Counted from the first letter of the stretch, positions 1 to 6,675 are shown. The stretch: DNA of 7,034 nucleotides from Verrucomicrobiia bacterium (GCA_025934545.1 JAICXV010000116.1:1-7034), one strand, 5' to 3'. Numbers and translations are program-made. Notes: a model not told the origin generated them from the letters alone.

Positions 1-1
1 C

Positions 2-862
2 AACAGTTCGGGTTGTGGGACCACGAACAAAATCTTGCACGGCGACACCTGGCTGGCGAATAATCTTCCGTTGATTCTCAATTCTCGCGCCTACACCAAT
101 GGCGGGCTCGTCGTTATTGTTTGGGACGAAGGCGCGGGGACTAGTGACGGACCGATCGGCTGCATCGTGATGTCGCCGTTGGCGAAGAAAAATTATGCCA
201 ACGCAATTCATTACACGCACAGTTCCTTGCTGCGCACGTTGCAGAATATCTTCAACGTGAAGCCGTATCTCAACGATGCCGCTAACGCAACCGACCTGTC
301 CGATTTGCTCAACAATAACGCACCGCAATTGGCTGTGTTGCCGGCCCAGGGCGGAATGTCAACGGGCTGGGCGAACGGACCATTTTCGCCTCCGTCCGTC
401 ACTTTTACTTTAACTAACCTGGGCGCGAGCTCGATGAATTGGTCCGCGGCTAACAAAGCTGCGTGGTCGACGCTCGCGCCGGCGAGCGGGACGTTGGCAG
501 CATTTTCTGCGACAACGGTCACGGCTTCTTTAAATAACGCGGCCAATGACCTGGCCGTTGGAAATTATTCTGACGTGATTTCGTTCAATAATCTCGCGAA
601 CAATTTTGGCAACACGGCGCGAACGAACCAACTTATCGTAGCCGCCGCGCCTTTGCCGCCCACTTTTAGTGCGGCTGCGTTCGACGGATCTCAGTTCCAG
701 GTGACCTTAATCGGTTCCGCGGGTTCGAACTATGTCATCCAATATTCCAGTAATTTCATTGATTGGCTTCCGATTGCGACAAACCCTTCTCCCTTCACAC
801 TCGTCGATACCAACGCGCCACAATTCCCGGCGCTATTCTACCGCGGAATATCCGCGCCGTAA
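2..862 (+). CDS. Secreted phosphoesterase (acid phosphatase/phospholipase C-like), C-terminal part, with Ig-like and verrucomicrobial C-terminal modules
   Basis: The reading frame is open from base 2 to the TAA at 860-862, so this is the last 286 residues of a gene that begins outside the window. A TTG at 35 is inside the domain and is not a credible start. Residues about 1-98 match the end of the phosphoesterase family that includes AcpA-type acid phosphatases and phospholipase C: H-G-D-T-W near the start, then W-D-E-G at 41-44, I-V-M-S-P-L-A at 55-61 and Y-T-H-S-S-L-L-R-T at 71-79. In this family the D-E pair belongs to the metal site that cleaves phosphate esters. Residues about 106-213 look like a BACON-type Ig-like beta domain (T-L-T-N-x-G, W-S-x-L-x-P-x-S-G-T-L, G-N-Y-S-D). 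Residues about 220-284 are a Y-V-I-Q-Y-S-S-N module ending in F-Y-R, common in secreted verrucomicrobial proteins; its role is unknown to me. The enzyme is probably extracellular or surface-bound. The substrate cannot be told from this fragment. Confidence 0.8.
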   Translation, partial: NSSGCGTTNKILHGDTWLANNLPLILNSRAYTNGGLVVIVWDEGAGTSDGPIGCIVMSPLAKKNYANAIHYTHSSLLRTLQNIFNVKPYLNDAANATDLSDLLNNNAPQLAVLPAQGGMSTGWANGPFSPPSVTFTLTNLGASSMNWSAANKAAWSTLAPASGTLAAFSATTVTASLNNAANDLAVGNYSDVISFNNLANNFGNTARTNQLIVAAAPLPPTFSAAAFDGSQFQVTLIGSAGSNYVIQYSSNFIDWLPIATNPSPFTLVDTNAPQFPALFYRGISAP

Positions 863-897
863 TGGCGTTGCGGGCAGTGACCGGGCCTGTTTTCAAG

Positions 898-926
898 TTG
901 ACAAGTTTCGACGTCGGGGATTCACT
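898..926 (+). promoter_or_regulatory. Candidate sigma70-type promoter for the 582-residue protein gene
   Basis: A perfect TTGACA lies at 898-903, 35 bases after the stop of the upstream gene. Seventeen bases further on, TTCACT (921-926) is a poor -10 box with 3 of 6 matches to TATAAT. The -35 sits in a short direct repeat, CAAGTT at 894-899 and again at 902-907. The call rests mainly on the -35 and its place in the only non-coding gap upstream of the gene at 1071. If it is used, the leader would be about 140 bases and would contain most of the inverted repeats at 905-967. Confidence 0.25.
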
Positions 927-967
927 CAGCCGCGTTCACGGAAAATCCCTGTCGAAACGAGCGTTTC
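905..967 (+). other. Imperfect long inverted repeat with an overlapping competing hairpin in the intergenic leader
   Basis: GTTTCGAC at 905-912 is complementary to GTCGAAAC at 951-958. Inside it GGGATT at 917-922 pairs with AATCCC at 944-949, giving 14 paired positions with a 4/1 internal loop and a 21-base apical loop. The right arm also belongs to a second dyad, GAAACG (954-959) with CGTTTC (962-967), so the two structures cannot form together. There is no T-run directly after either, only TTTC and ATT. It could be a weak terminator for the upstream phosphoesterase gene, an operator beside the TTGACA box at 898, or a leader RNA switch for the gene at 1071. The bases show the pairing; the function is not shown. 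The rest of the 863-1070 gap holds nothing else I can recognise. Confidence 0.4.
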
Positions 968-1055
968 ATTAACAGCGGTGAGGCCGCAGAAAAATTATCT
1001 CTGAAAATGTGTTCGAGTTGCGGTCACGGACAGCCCATCACGGTGACAATTGTTT

Positions 1056-1063
1056 GGAAGGAA
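1056..1063 (+). promoter_or_regulatory. Ribosome binding site for the gene at 1071
   Basis: GGAAGGAA lies at 1056-1063, seven bases before the ATG at 1071. The purine-rich core and spacing suit a Shine-Dalgarno site and fix this ATG as the start. The hydrophobic signal peptide that begins right at this ATG agrees with the choice. Confidence 0.7.
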
Positions 1064-1070
1064 TCTTTAA

Positions 1071-2819
1071 ATGACTAAATACAATCTCTGTCGAATTTCT
1101 CTCGCCTTGGCGATTACATTCGCAGTCGCGCCCGGTTTGCGGGCGGACGACAAAAATAAGGACAAGAACAGATCCGCGGCGCCTGCTAATTCGCGTCCGG
1201 CCTACCCATCTACTTACACCCAGCCAGCTGCGCGGCCCGGTGCCGGCAGCTCGTCGTCTTACAATAATCCGAATGCCTCGCGGACGAATCCTCGCGAGTC
1301 GAATAACAATTCAGAAAATCAGCGTTCCAGTACAACGGAAAACAACCGCAACTCGGAACGTAATGCTGGCAAATCTGAAGATGGCAATCGCTTCAATTCG
1401 CGGAATGACAATAGTGAGCGCAACGGCAACGTTGGGAAACAAGGTGCCGGGCACAACGGCACGACAGAGACATTTTCGAACGGCGCACATAAGGAATTGC
1501 CGGCACAGAGGCAGCCAACTCTGACAACGCGCAAGAGCAATGACGGAAGCATTCAGCATGTTACCGCTTCTGGTCGCGTGGCGCAGATCACGCACGTCCA
1601 GCCGGATGGCAGTCAACGTACTCAGCATATAAGTCCGACCGGTAGAGTCCAAAGCGAGGTTGTGAAACGGCCCGATGGAACACACCAAACCACACAATTC
1701 GATGCGCGAAATCATCCGAGAACACAGACGGTCACAGACCAAAATGGCAAAAAAGTTGAGGAAACCCACACGACGTACGGCCGCGACAGTTCCACGCCGC
1801 GTTCGACGGAAACGGTAAAGTATGATCCCGCTTCTGGAAAACCCGTGTCGAAGACGGTGGTGATCCAGCAAAACAACATCACGATCAATAACACGACCGT
1901 GATTAATAATCATACGACGATTAACCGTAACTATGCGGTTGGACGATACGGATACGTTTATCGGCCAGTTGTGTTCGTTCGTTCGCCGTCGGTCATTTGG
2001 TATGATCCGTTTTGGTACGGACCGAGCGGCGTTGTGAATGCGCATCCGTTTCATTACACGTGGGGTTGGGAGCGCGTGGGTTGGTATACGTATCACCCGC
2101 ATTACTTCGGCGTTTACGAAGTTTATCCGGCGCCATCTTACTGGGTCACCGACTACATGATCGCTGACTATGTCGCCGATCAATACGCCGCCGAACAAAC
2201 CGCTGAACAAGCTCGCGAAGACGCACGTCTCGCGCGCGAGGACGCCGAAAAAGCCCGCGCCGCGGCACGCGAAGCAACTGAAGAAGCTGAAATCGCCGAG
2301 GCCAAAGCGGCGCAAGCGGCAGCGGAGAGGCGTGCGGCTGCCGCTGAAGCGAAGTTGGCGAACGCCGACAAATGCCAACACAATGGCACCCCGATTGATA
2401 CCGAAACCAAGGAACAACTTCGTGTCCAGGTTGAGGCGACGATAACCGAGAAAAAGCAAGCTGCTGAATCCGGTGAGAAGGAGGTCGCCACGGCAGACGT
2501 AGCTAAAGTGCTGGCCGATGCGAAACATGTTTATCCCGTTTCAAAACCATTCAAGGTAGAGCAGGGAAGTGTGACGGAAGGCGACCTTCTTCGCCTCGAA
2601 CCGGGTCAGGACGATGCGCTCAAAAATTTGAGTGAAAACACCGTTGTTAAAATGCGCGTCATCACGTGCAAAGGAGAGGAAGGCGAAGTGCTCGCCGGGA
2701 CCGTTGTTGAAGTGCCATTGTCAACCGTTCAGGAGTTTGACAACGAATTCCGCGCCAAGGTCGATTCCAGCCTTGCTGCTGCCGACGCTAACAAGGATCA
2801 ATTCAAGAAAGGCAGTTGA
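1071..2819 (+). CDS. Exported modular protein of unknown function: RHS-like repeats, Tyr/Trp-rich segment, coiled coil and small C-terminal domain
   Basis: The protein has 582 residues. Residues 1-25 form a signal peptide (basic start, hydrophobic core, L-R-A before a charged D-D-K stretch), so it is exported. Residues about 26-155 are a disordered Asn/Ser/Arg-rich segment. Residues about 158-236 hold three to four tandem repeats of 21-23 residues that begin D-G-S, D-G-S, D-G-T and N-G-K and resemble RHS/YD repeats. Residues 268-288 are Asn/Thr/Ile-rich. Residues about 289-362 are rich in Tyr, Trp, His and Pro and end with W-V-T-D-Y. Residues about 363-434 are an Ala/Glu/Arg-rich helix, probably a coiled coil. 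Residues about 486-575 (H-V-Y-P-V through V-V-E-V-P-L) look like a small SH3-like beta domain, which I have seen in acidobacterial and verrucomicrobial hypothetical proteins. The only mature cysteines are C435 and C533, which could pair. It seems to be a monocistronic gene with its own ribosome site and terminator. A cell-envelope or surface role is likely; no enzyme motif is visible. Confidence 0.85.
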   Translation: MTKYNLCRISLALAITFAVAPGLRADDKNKDKNRSAAPANSRPAYPSTYTQPAARPGAGSSSSYNNPNASRTNPRESNNNSENQRSSTTENNRNSERNAGKSEDGNRFNSRNDNSERNGNVGKQGAGHNGTTETFSNGAHKELPAQRQPTLTTRKSNDGSIQHVTASGRVAQITHVQPDGSQRTQHISPTGRVQSEVVKRPDGTHQTTQFDARNHPRTQTVTDQNGKKVEETHTTYGRDSSTPRSTETVKYDPASGKPVSKTVVIQQNNITINNTTVINNHTTINRNYAVGRYGYVYRPVVFVRSPSVIWYDPFWYGPSGVVNAHPFHYTWGWERVGWYTYHPHYFGVYEVYPAPSYWVTDYMIADYVADQYAAEQTAEQAREDARLAREDAEKARAAAREATEEAEIAEAKAAQAAAERRAAAAEAKLANADKCQHNGTPIDTETKEQLRVQVEATITEKKQAAESGEKEVATADVAKVLADAKHVYPVSKPFKVEQGSVTEGDLLRLEPGQDDALKNLSENTVVKMRVITCKGEEGEVLAGTVVEVPLSTVQEFDNEFRAKVDSSLAAADANKDQFKKGS

Positions 2820-2853
2820 TCGCCGGTTCGAACGGTTCAAACAATTTCGCAAT

Positions 2854-2888
2854 CGCGGCGTCCAAACAGGACGCCGCGTTTTATTTTG
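2854..2888 (+). terminator. Intrinsic terminator of the 582-residue protein gene
   Basis: CGCGGCGTCC at 2854-2863 and GGACGCCGCG at 2869-2878 form a perfect 10-bp GC-rich stem with loop AAACA, followed by TTTTATTTT at 2879-2887. It begins 34 bases after the TGA of the upstream gene. The T-run overlaps the last codons of the convergent minus-strand gene, whose stop is at 2881-2883. Read on the minus strand the same stem follows that stop by two bases but has only a poor T-run after it (ATTGCGAAATTGTTT), so termination there is probably weaker. Confidence 0.92.
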
Positions 2889-5460
2889 CCGACGTCTTGA
2901 TGACCTTCGCGTTTGAGGTGACCCAAAAGGGGCTGCTCCATGCGATCTCGTCATCGCCCTGAATCACGCGCACGTAATAATACGAAGTCTTGCCGGGCTC
3001 GGGCAGGGGCGGCGTCCAGGAGAGATGGACTTCTTTCTGGTTGATTGGATTTTTTACGTCGCCTTCGCCGTGAACCAATTTGTGATCGCTGAAAATTTCG
3101 ACCTGTCGAATCGGCGCAGTGCCGCGCGCGTAGATGGAAATCTCCGTCGGTTTTTCCAAGGAAAATTCTTCGCCCATGAAATGATCGCCCATGCGGGTGT
3201 CGAGGACGAGACCGTACGTGGTTGAACCATAACAACGGCGATCCTCCAATCCTTTAAATGCGGCCTGGCGGGAATTTTCGGTCGCATAAACGACCGCATA
3301 AGCGGTCGACCAGCCGTGATCGCTCGAACAAATGAAACCCATGCGGTAGTCCTTGGCCAACCCATCTTGCACAAAACAATTTTTCGCGGTCGCATTCACG
3401 TGCTGACGAGGGCAGCCATCGTATTCGTAAGAACCGCGACAGCCTTGAAACACTTCGATCAAGCGCTCGTATTTATCGCTGTGATTGTCGAAACGCGTTC
3501 CCATGCGCGGGTCGGCGCTGGTATGCGGAATGGTGAGAGCAGGGCGTCCAAATTTGTCGAGTGCGGCCCACAGTTCTTCTGTCGTGCGTGTGCCTTCCAA
3601 TGAATGGCGCAAAATCGGCACAGGCCGCTCCGGCCAAATCACATTATGATGCCCAATGGGCCAGCTCGCCGTCCATTCGTAGCCATATAATACCGAAAAC
3701 CAGCCCGGCACATTGTAGAGGTCGGCCAATTTCTGGATGCGCCACCAATTAAAATCCGTCGTGTGCTCGGCGTGATCGCTCATGCACAAAAAGTCATATT
3801 GGCAGATGTCGTGCGAATATTTGTAGTGATCATCCGGCGACGGTTCGTTGCCAGTGCTGCACCGCGAAATATTTGAGTGCTTGTGGAGGTCGCCGAAGAG
3901 CAACGTGTATTTCTTGCCGTGAATCTCCGTTTCGTAATGCGCTGCGTCGCGCGACACGCGAGGATAGGTGGTTGCGTCGACGATCTTGCGCGGGATCAAA
4001 CTCGTTGCGGCGGCCGTGCCGTCGGCTGAGCGTTCCAGGTTGGCGTAATAGATGTCGCCGTTGTATCCGTAAACACGGCCGAAATCGCCGTGATGATCTT
4101 CCGGTTCGCCCTGGGTATCCTGATAAACTTCTGGTTTGCGCGCAAAAAACGGCGCAGACAACCGTCGGCGATGTTCCATTTCATAAGAGATTTGCACGCC
4201 ATTGGAAGCTGGGAGCAGTGCGACTTCCTCGAGGTTGCCGTCGCTGGAAGGCAGGAGTTGTGGCGCGCTCCATTTTCCGTCGCGGAACGATTGCACAAAA
4301 ACGTCCCACCAATAGGGTCCGCGAATCTTGTCGTTAGCCTGTTTGTTTGCGCCCTTTTTGCCTTTTTTACCTTTGCCTTTGGCGCCCGGTTTTTCCTCGG
4401 TCGCGTTCGGTGCCTTCTGCTTGATTAATGCGCGGTAGGCGACCCAAACCGTATTATTTCCGTCAACCGAGATGCGAGGCACGGCGGTGTGCGCCAATTT
4501 ATAGTCATCCGGTGGCTGCAAAGATTTTGGTGTATTCGGCAGCGTCAGAAATTTGCCGTCGTCCAATACGGCCATGCGCACGCGCGCAACGAGCGGTTTC
4601 TGGTTCGGGTTTTCTGGATCATTCATTTTTTCGGTAGGGCGCTTCTTCAGATTCGCGCCGGTAATCGTCATGTTGCCGGATTCGCCGTGGCGCGGCACTT
4701 TTACCGAATCCCAGACCAGCCAGACGCGGCCGTCCTTGTCCGCCGCGATCGAAGCGTGCAAATCGTATTCACCGCGGGCACCCAGACGGATCTCTCGTGC
4801 ATTTGCGACATCACCACTTTTAACGAACAAGTCGTAATCGCCCTCGCGATAGCTGGTCCACGCGAGCCAAAGTTGGTTTTTCGAATCGTAAACGACGGCG
4901 GGATCCCAATCATCATACTTGTCGTGGGTTAGTGCAACTTCGTCGCTCCAGTTTCCGTCGGCCAAAGTTCGCATGACGATGTCATACTGTCCGTCGCGAA
5001 ATTCCTGCCAGACCACGGCGAGCTTGCCGTTGCTATCGACCGCGACTTCCTGATTTTGCGACGCGTATTTCCCCGAAGAGATCACGACCGGCTCGGTCCA
5101 TGTTCCACCGGTGCGTTCGGAAAACATGATCGCAGCAAGGCCGTCGCCGCTTTCCGTCCACAACGCGCAAATCGACGACTTTAGCTTCGCCAGGGTCGGT
5201 CGCACGATTTGGGTGCGGTGTTTATTGACCTGTTCCGGCGCGGACCATTTTCCGTCCTTTTTTGAAACGACCATGACCGCGTCGCCTTCCGGATGGTGAT
5301 AGCCGACGTAGCCAGTCCAGACCGTACCGTCGGATGTTTCGCACATCGTCGGCTGTGTGTCGTACGTGGTCTTCGGCGTGAGCAAATATGGTTTGATGTC
5401 TGCAAGTGCGCAAAGGCTTTGCAAAATTAAAACACCGCTCAATAGCTTAATTTTTGTCAT
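2881..5460 (-). CDS. Secreted PHP-type metallohydrolase (DUF3604, CehA/McbA-like) with N-terminal beta-propeller-like region
   Basis: From the ATG at 5460 the protein has 859 residues. I prefer this start to the ATG at 5487 (868 residues) because it gives a clean signal peptide, residues 1-20 ending A-L-A before D-I-K-P-Y, and because GGATGGA lies 11 bases upstream, whereas the first ATG has no ribosome site. Residues about 21-495 carry repeated strands of the D-G-x-W-S-x-P and V-W-x-x-W-x-S kinds, as in beta-propellers, broken by a Lys/Gly-rich tract near 355-375. The C-terminal part holds PHP motifs: D-L-H-K-H-S at 524-529, S-D-H-A-E-H at 561-566, G-H-H-N at 603-606, P-H-T at 645-647 and S-S-D-H at 712-715. 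It ends with Y-Y-Y-V-R-V and A-W-S-S-P-F-W-V, typical of DUF3604 proteins. The family is metal-dependent and hydrolytic; CehA and McbA hydrolyse the carbamate carbaryl. The natural substrate here is unknown. All expected metal ligands appear present. The gene follows the HupE-like gene by 33 bases, probably in one operon. Confidence 0.88.
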   Translation of the reverse strand: MTKIKLLSGVLILQSLCALADIKPYLLTPKTTYDTQPTMCETSDGTVWTGYVGYHHPEGDAVMVVSKKDGKWSAPEQVNKHRTQIVRPTLAKLKSSICALWTESGDGLAAIMFSERTGGTWTEPVVISSGKYASQNQEVAVDSNGKLAVVWQEFRDGQYDIVMRTLADGNWSDEVALTHDKYDDWDPAVVYDSKNQLWLAWTSYREGDYDLFVKSGDVANAREIRLGARGEYDLHASIAADKDGRVWLVWDSVKVPRHGESGNMTITGANLKKRPTEKMNDPENPNQKPLVARVRMAVLDDGKFLTLPNTPKSLQPPDDYKLAHTAVPRISVDGNNTVWVAYRALIKQKAPNATEEKPGAKGKGKKGKKGANKQANDKIRGPYWWDVFVQSFRDGKWSAPQLLPSSDGNLEEVALLPASNGVQISYEMEHRRRLSAPFFARKPEVYQDTQGEPEDHHGDFGRVYGYNGDIYYANLERSADGTAAATSLIPRKIVDATTYPRVSRDAAHYETEIHGKKYTLLFGDLHKHSNISRCSTGNEPSPDDHYKYSHDICQYDFLCMSDHAEHTTDFNWWRIQKLADLYNVPGWFSVLYGYEWTASWPIGHHNVIWPERPVPILRHSLEGTRTTEELWAALDKFGRPALTIPHTSADPRMGTRFDNHSDKYERLIEVFQGCRGSYEYDGCPRQHVNATAKNCFVQDGLAKDYRMGFICSSDHGWSTAYAVVYATENSRQAAFKGLEDRRCYGSTTYGLVLDTRMGDHFMGEEFSLEKPTEISIYARGTAPIRQVEIFSDHKLVHGEGDVKNPINQKEVHLSWTPPLPEPGKTSYYYVRVIQGDDEIAWSSPFWVTSNAKVIKTSAK

Positions 5461-5473
5461 AAAATTTGTGGTC

Positions 5474-5492
5474 CATCCGTGTTTCATCTGTG
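5474..5492 (-). repeat. Short 11-bp-period direct repeat, possibly a copy of a dispersed verrucomicrobial motif
   Basis: CATCCGTG at 5474-5481 and CATCTGTG at 5485-5492 match at 7 of 8 bases with an 11-base period. They lie between the HupE-like and PHP genes and include the alternative ATG at 5487 and the ribosome site of the PHP gene. From memory, strings of this CATCYGTG kind recur between genes in Verrucomicrobia and Planctomycetes genomes; I cannot confirm that here. With only two units it may also be chance. Confidence 0.3.
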
Positions 5493-5493
5493 G

Positions 5494-6636
5494 CTAAAAA
5501 GGCATCAATTTAAGATTAAGCGCCCGTTCCACCAGCCAGACCGCGGCAATCAAAACGATTCCGCACGATCCGCCGGCCAAAACAATTCGTGGATACGCCC
5601 AACTCGCGCGCAACGCATAGGCAACCGGCAAAAAAACCGAGACAATCGCCAGTTGCCCCACTTCCACCCCAAGATTAAAACCGAGCACCGTCACGGCAAG
5701 GTTTTCGCGCGTGATGCCCATATCGCTCAAGCCGCTGGCGAAGCCAAAACCATGAATCAATCCGAAACCAAAAGCCACCATCCATTCGCGTTTGGTGAAT
5801 AATGGGAAAATATTATTGGCAGCGGCAATCACCACTGATGCCGCAATGGCCGACTCGGTTAAGCGCGAGGGCAATTGGACAATTCCAAGTGTGGCCAGCG
5901 AAAGTGTGATGGAGTGCGCGACGGTAAAAGCGGTGACGATCTTGACGACGTTTGTCAGCGCTTTGCGAAATTCACCGACCGGCTGCCAGCCGTTTTGTTG
6001 TCGCCACAAAACCGACGGCAACAGTAACGCCAGCAAAAACAGGATGTGATCGAAGCCGCTCCAGATATGCCAAACGCCTTCGCGCACAAACGCGAAAAAC
6101 TGCGCGGCCAATTTCGGTCGGGACAAATCGAATATTTGCGTCGGGGCGTCGCTGGTTAATGTGATGCTTCGCTGCTGGCCGTTTGCGTCAATTGAAACGC
6201 GATTCAAAAACTTTGGGTTGAGATCGTAGAAGAGATCGCAGGTGACTTGCAGCGTTTGGGGCAGGGTGGTTTGGTTTTCCAATTCAAAAGGCAATCCGAC
6301 ATAAACGCCGTTTAGATGATTTTCGATTTTTCTGCCAGTGACATGGATTTGCTTCGCAACGCCATCCGCCTGCACTTTCAAATGCGGCATGACGAAAGCC
6401 AGGATCGCATCGTTATGGGTGGCCAATTCCTCCTGTGAAATAGTGCCATCATCGTTGTCGTCCAGGCCGAGCGCCGTATCCAAATCCGAAACAGAAATGT
6501 CCCACTGTCCCGTGACGGCGCTATTGGAAACGGAAAAGGTCAACCAACTATCGTTGGCCTGATGGCCCCAGGCATGTGCGCTGGCGAGCGCCAGCGACAC
6601 GACCACCAATCCCAAAAATTTGCGCGCGGAATGCAT
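5494..6636 (-). CDS. HupE/UreJ-family membrane protein with an exported EF-hand domain
   Basis: From the ATG at 6636 the protein has 380 residues. The frame stays open upstream to a TTG at 6675, but that TTG is part of a likely -35 box, and the ATG gives a good signal peptide (1-22, A-H-A cleavage site, then W-G-H-Q). Residues about 25-170 are a soluble beta-rich region, probably outside the membrane, with a canonical EF-hand loop at 59-70 (D59, N61, D63, G64, I66, E70). Residues about 185-370 are the membrane part with about five to six hydrophobic segments. They carry the family motifs H-I-W-S-G-F-D-H at 190-197, F-T-V-A-H-S-I-T-L at 237-245, G-L-I-H-G-F-G-F-A at 292-300 and N-L-G-V-E-V-G-Q-L at 321-329. 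HupE/UreJ relatives are linked to nickel or cobalt uptake for hydrogenase and urease; this longer, signal-peptide-bearing group is poorly studied. No hydrogenase or urease gene is nearby. The next gene downstream, 33 bases on, is the secreted PHP enzyme. Confidence 0.88.
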   Translation of the reverse strand: MHSARKFLGLVVVSLALASAHAWGHQANDSWLTFSVSNSAVTGQWDISVSDLDTALGLDDNDDGTISQEELATHNDAILAFVMPHLKVQADGVAKQIHVTGRKIENHLNGVYVGLPFELENQTTLPQTLQVTCDLFYDLNPKFLNRVSIDANGQQRSITLTSDAPTQIFDLSRPKLAAQFFAFVREGVWHIWSGFDHILFLLALLLPSVLWRQQNGWQPVGEFRKALTNVVKIVTAFTVAHSITLSLATLGIVQLPSRLTESAIAASVVIAAANNIFPLFTKREWMVAFGFGLIHGFGFASGLSDMGITRENLAVTVLGFNLGVEVGQLAIVSVFLPVAYALRASWAYPRIVLAGGSCGIVLIAAVWLVERALNLKLMPF

Positions 6637-6646
6637 TAAAGGATTT

Positions 6647-6675
6647 ATTATGCTCGTTTCGGCACGAGCGTTCAA
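6647..6675 (-). promoter_or_regulatory. Sigma70-type promoter with a dyad in its spacer, for the HupE-like gene
   Basis: On the minus strand TTGAAC (6675-6670) and CATAAT (6652-6647) are separated by exactly 17 bases; the -10 matches TATAAT at 5 of 6 positions and the -35 at 4 of 6. A perfect dyad, GCTCGT then six bases then ACGAGC (6669-6652), fills the spacer and touches the -10. The start of transcription should fall near 6640, only about four bases before the ATG at 6636. That fits the lack of any ribosome site there and points to an almost leaderless mRNA. The dyad could bind a regulator of the kind that acts on promoter spacers. Confidence 0.5.

Noticed and set aside
842..856. Inverted repeat CGCGGA-ATA-TCCGCG at the end of the phosphoesterase gene
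   Set aside because: It lies wholly inside the last codons, has a 3-base loop and no T-run after it, so it is not a credible terminator and may be chance in GC-rich codons.
1311..2528. A 405-codon open frame on the minus strand opposite the 582-residue gene
   Set aside because: It is antisense to a gene with signal peptide, ribosome site and terminator; its protein is Arg/Phe/Val-rich with no domain and mirrors the codon bias of the real gene.
2825..2842. GGTTCGAAC followed by GGTTCAAAC, resembling a tRNA T-arm or an attachment site
   Set aside because: No acceptor, D-arm or anticodon stem is present around it and there is no integrase nearby; it is only a 9-base tandem similarity between a stop codon and a terminator.
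5409..5411. Possible lipoprotein cysteine at residue 17 of the PHP enzyme
   Set aside because: The residue before the cysteine is Leu, not Gly, Ala or Ser, and a better A-L-A cleavage site follows.
5461..5487. Longer start at 5487 for the PHP enzyme
   Set aside because: It would add nine polar residues before the signal peptide, and the bases before that ATG contain no ribosome site.
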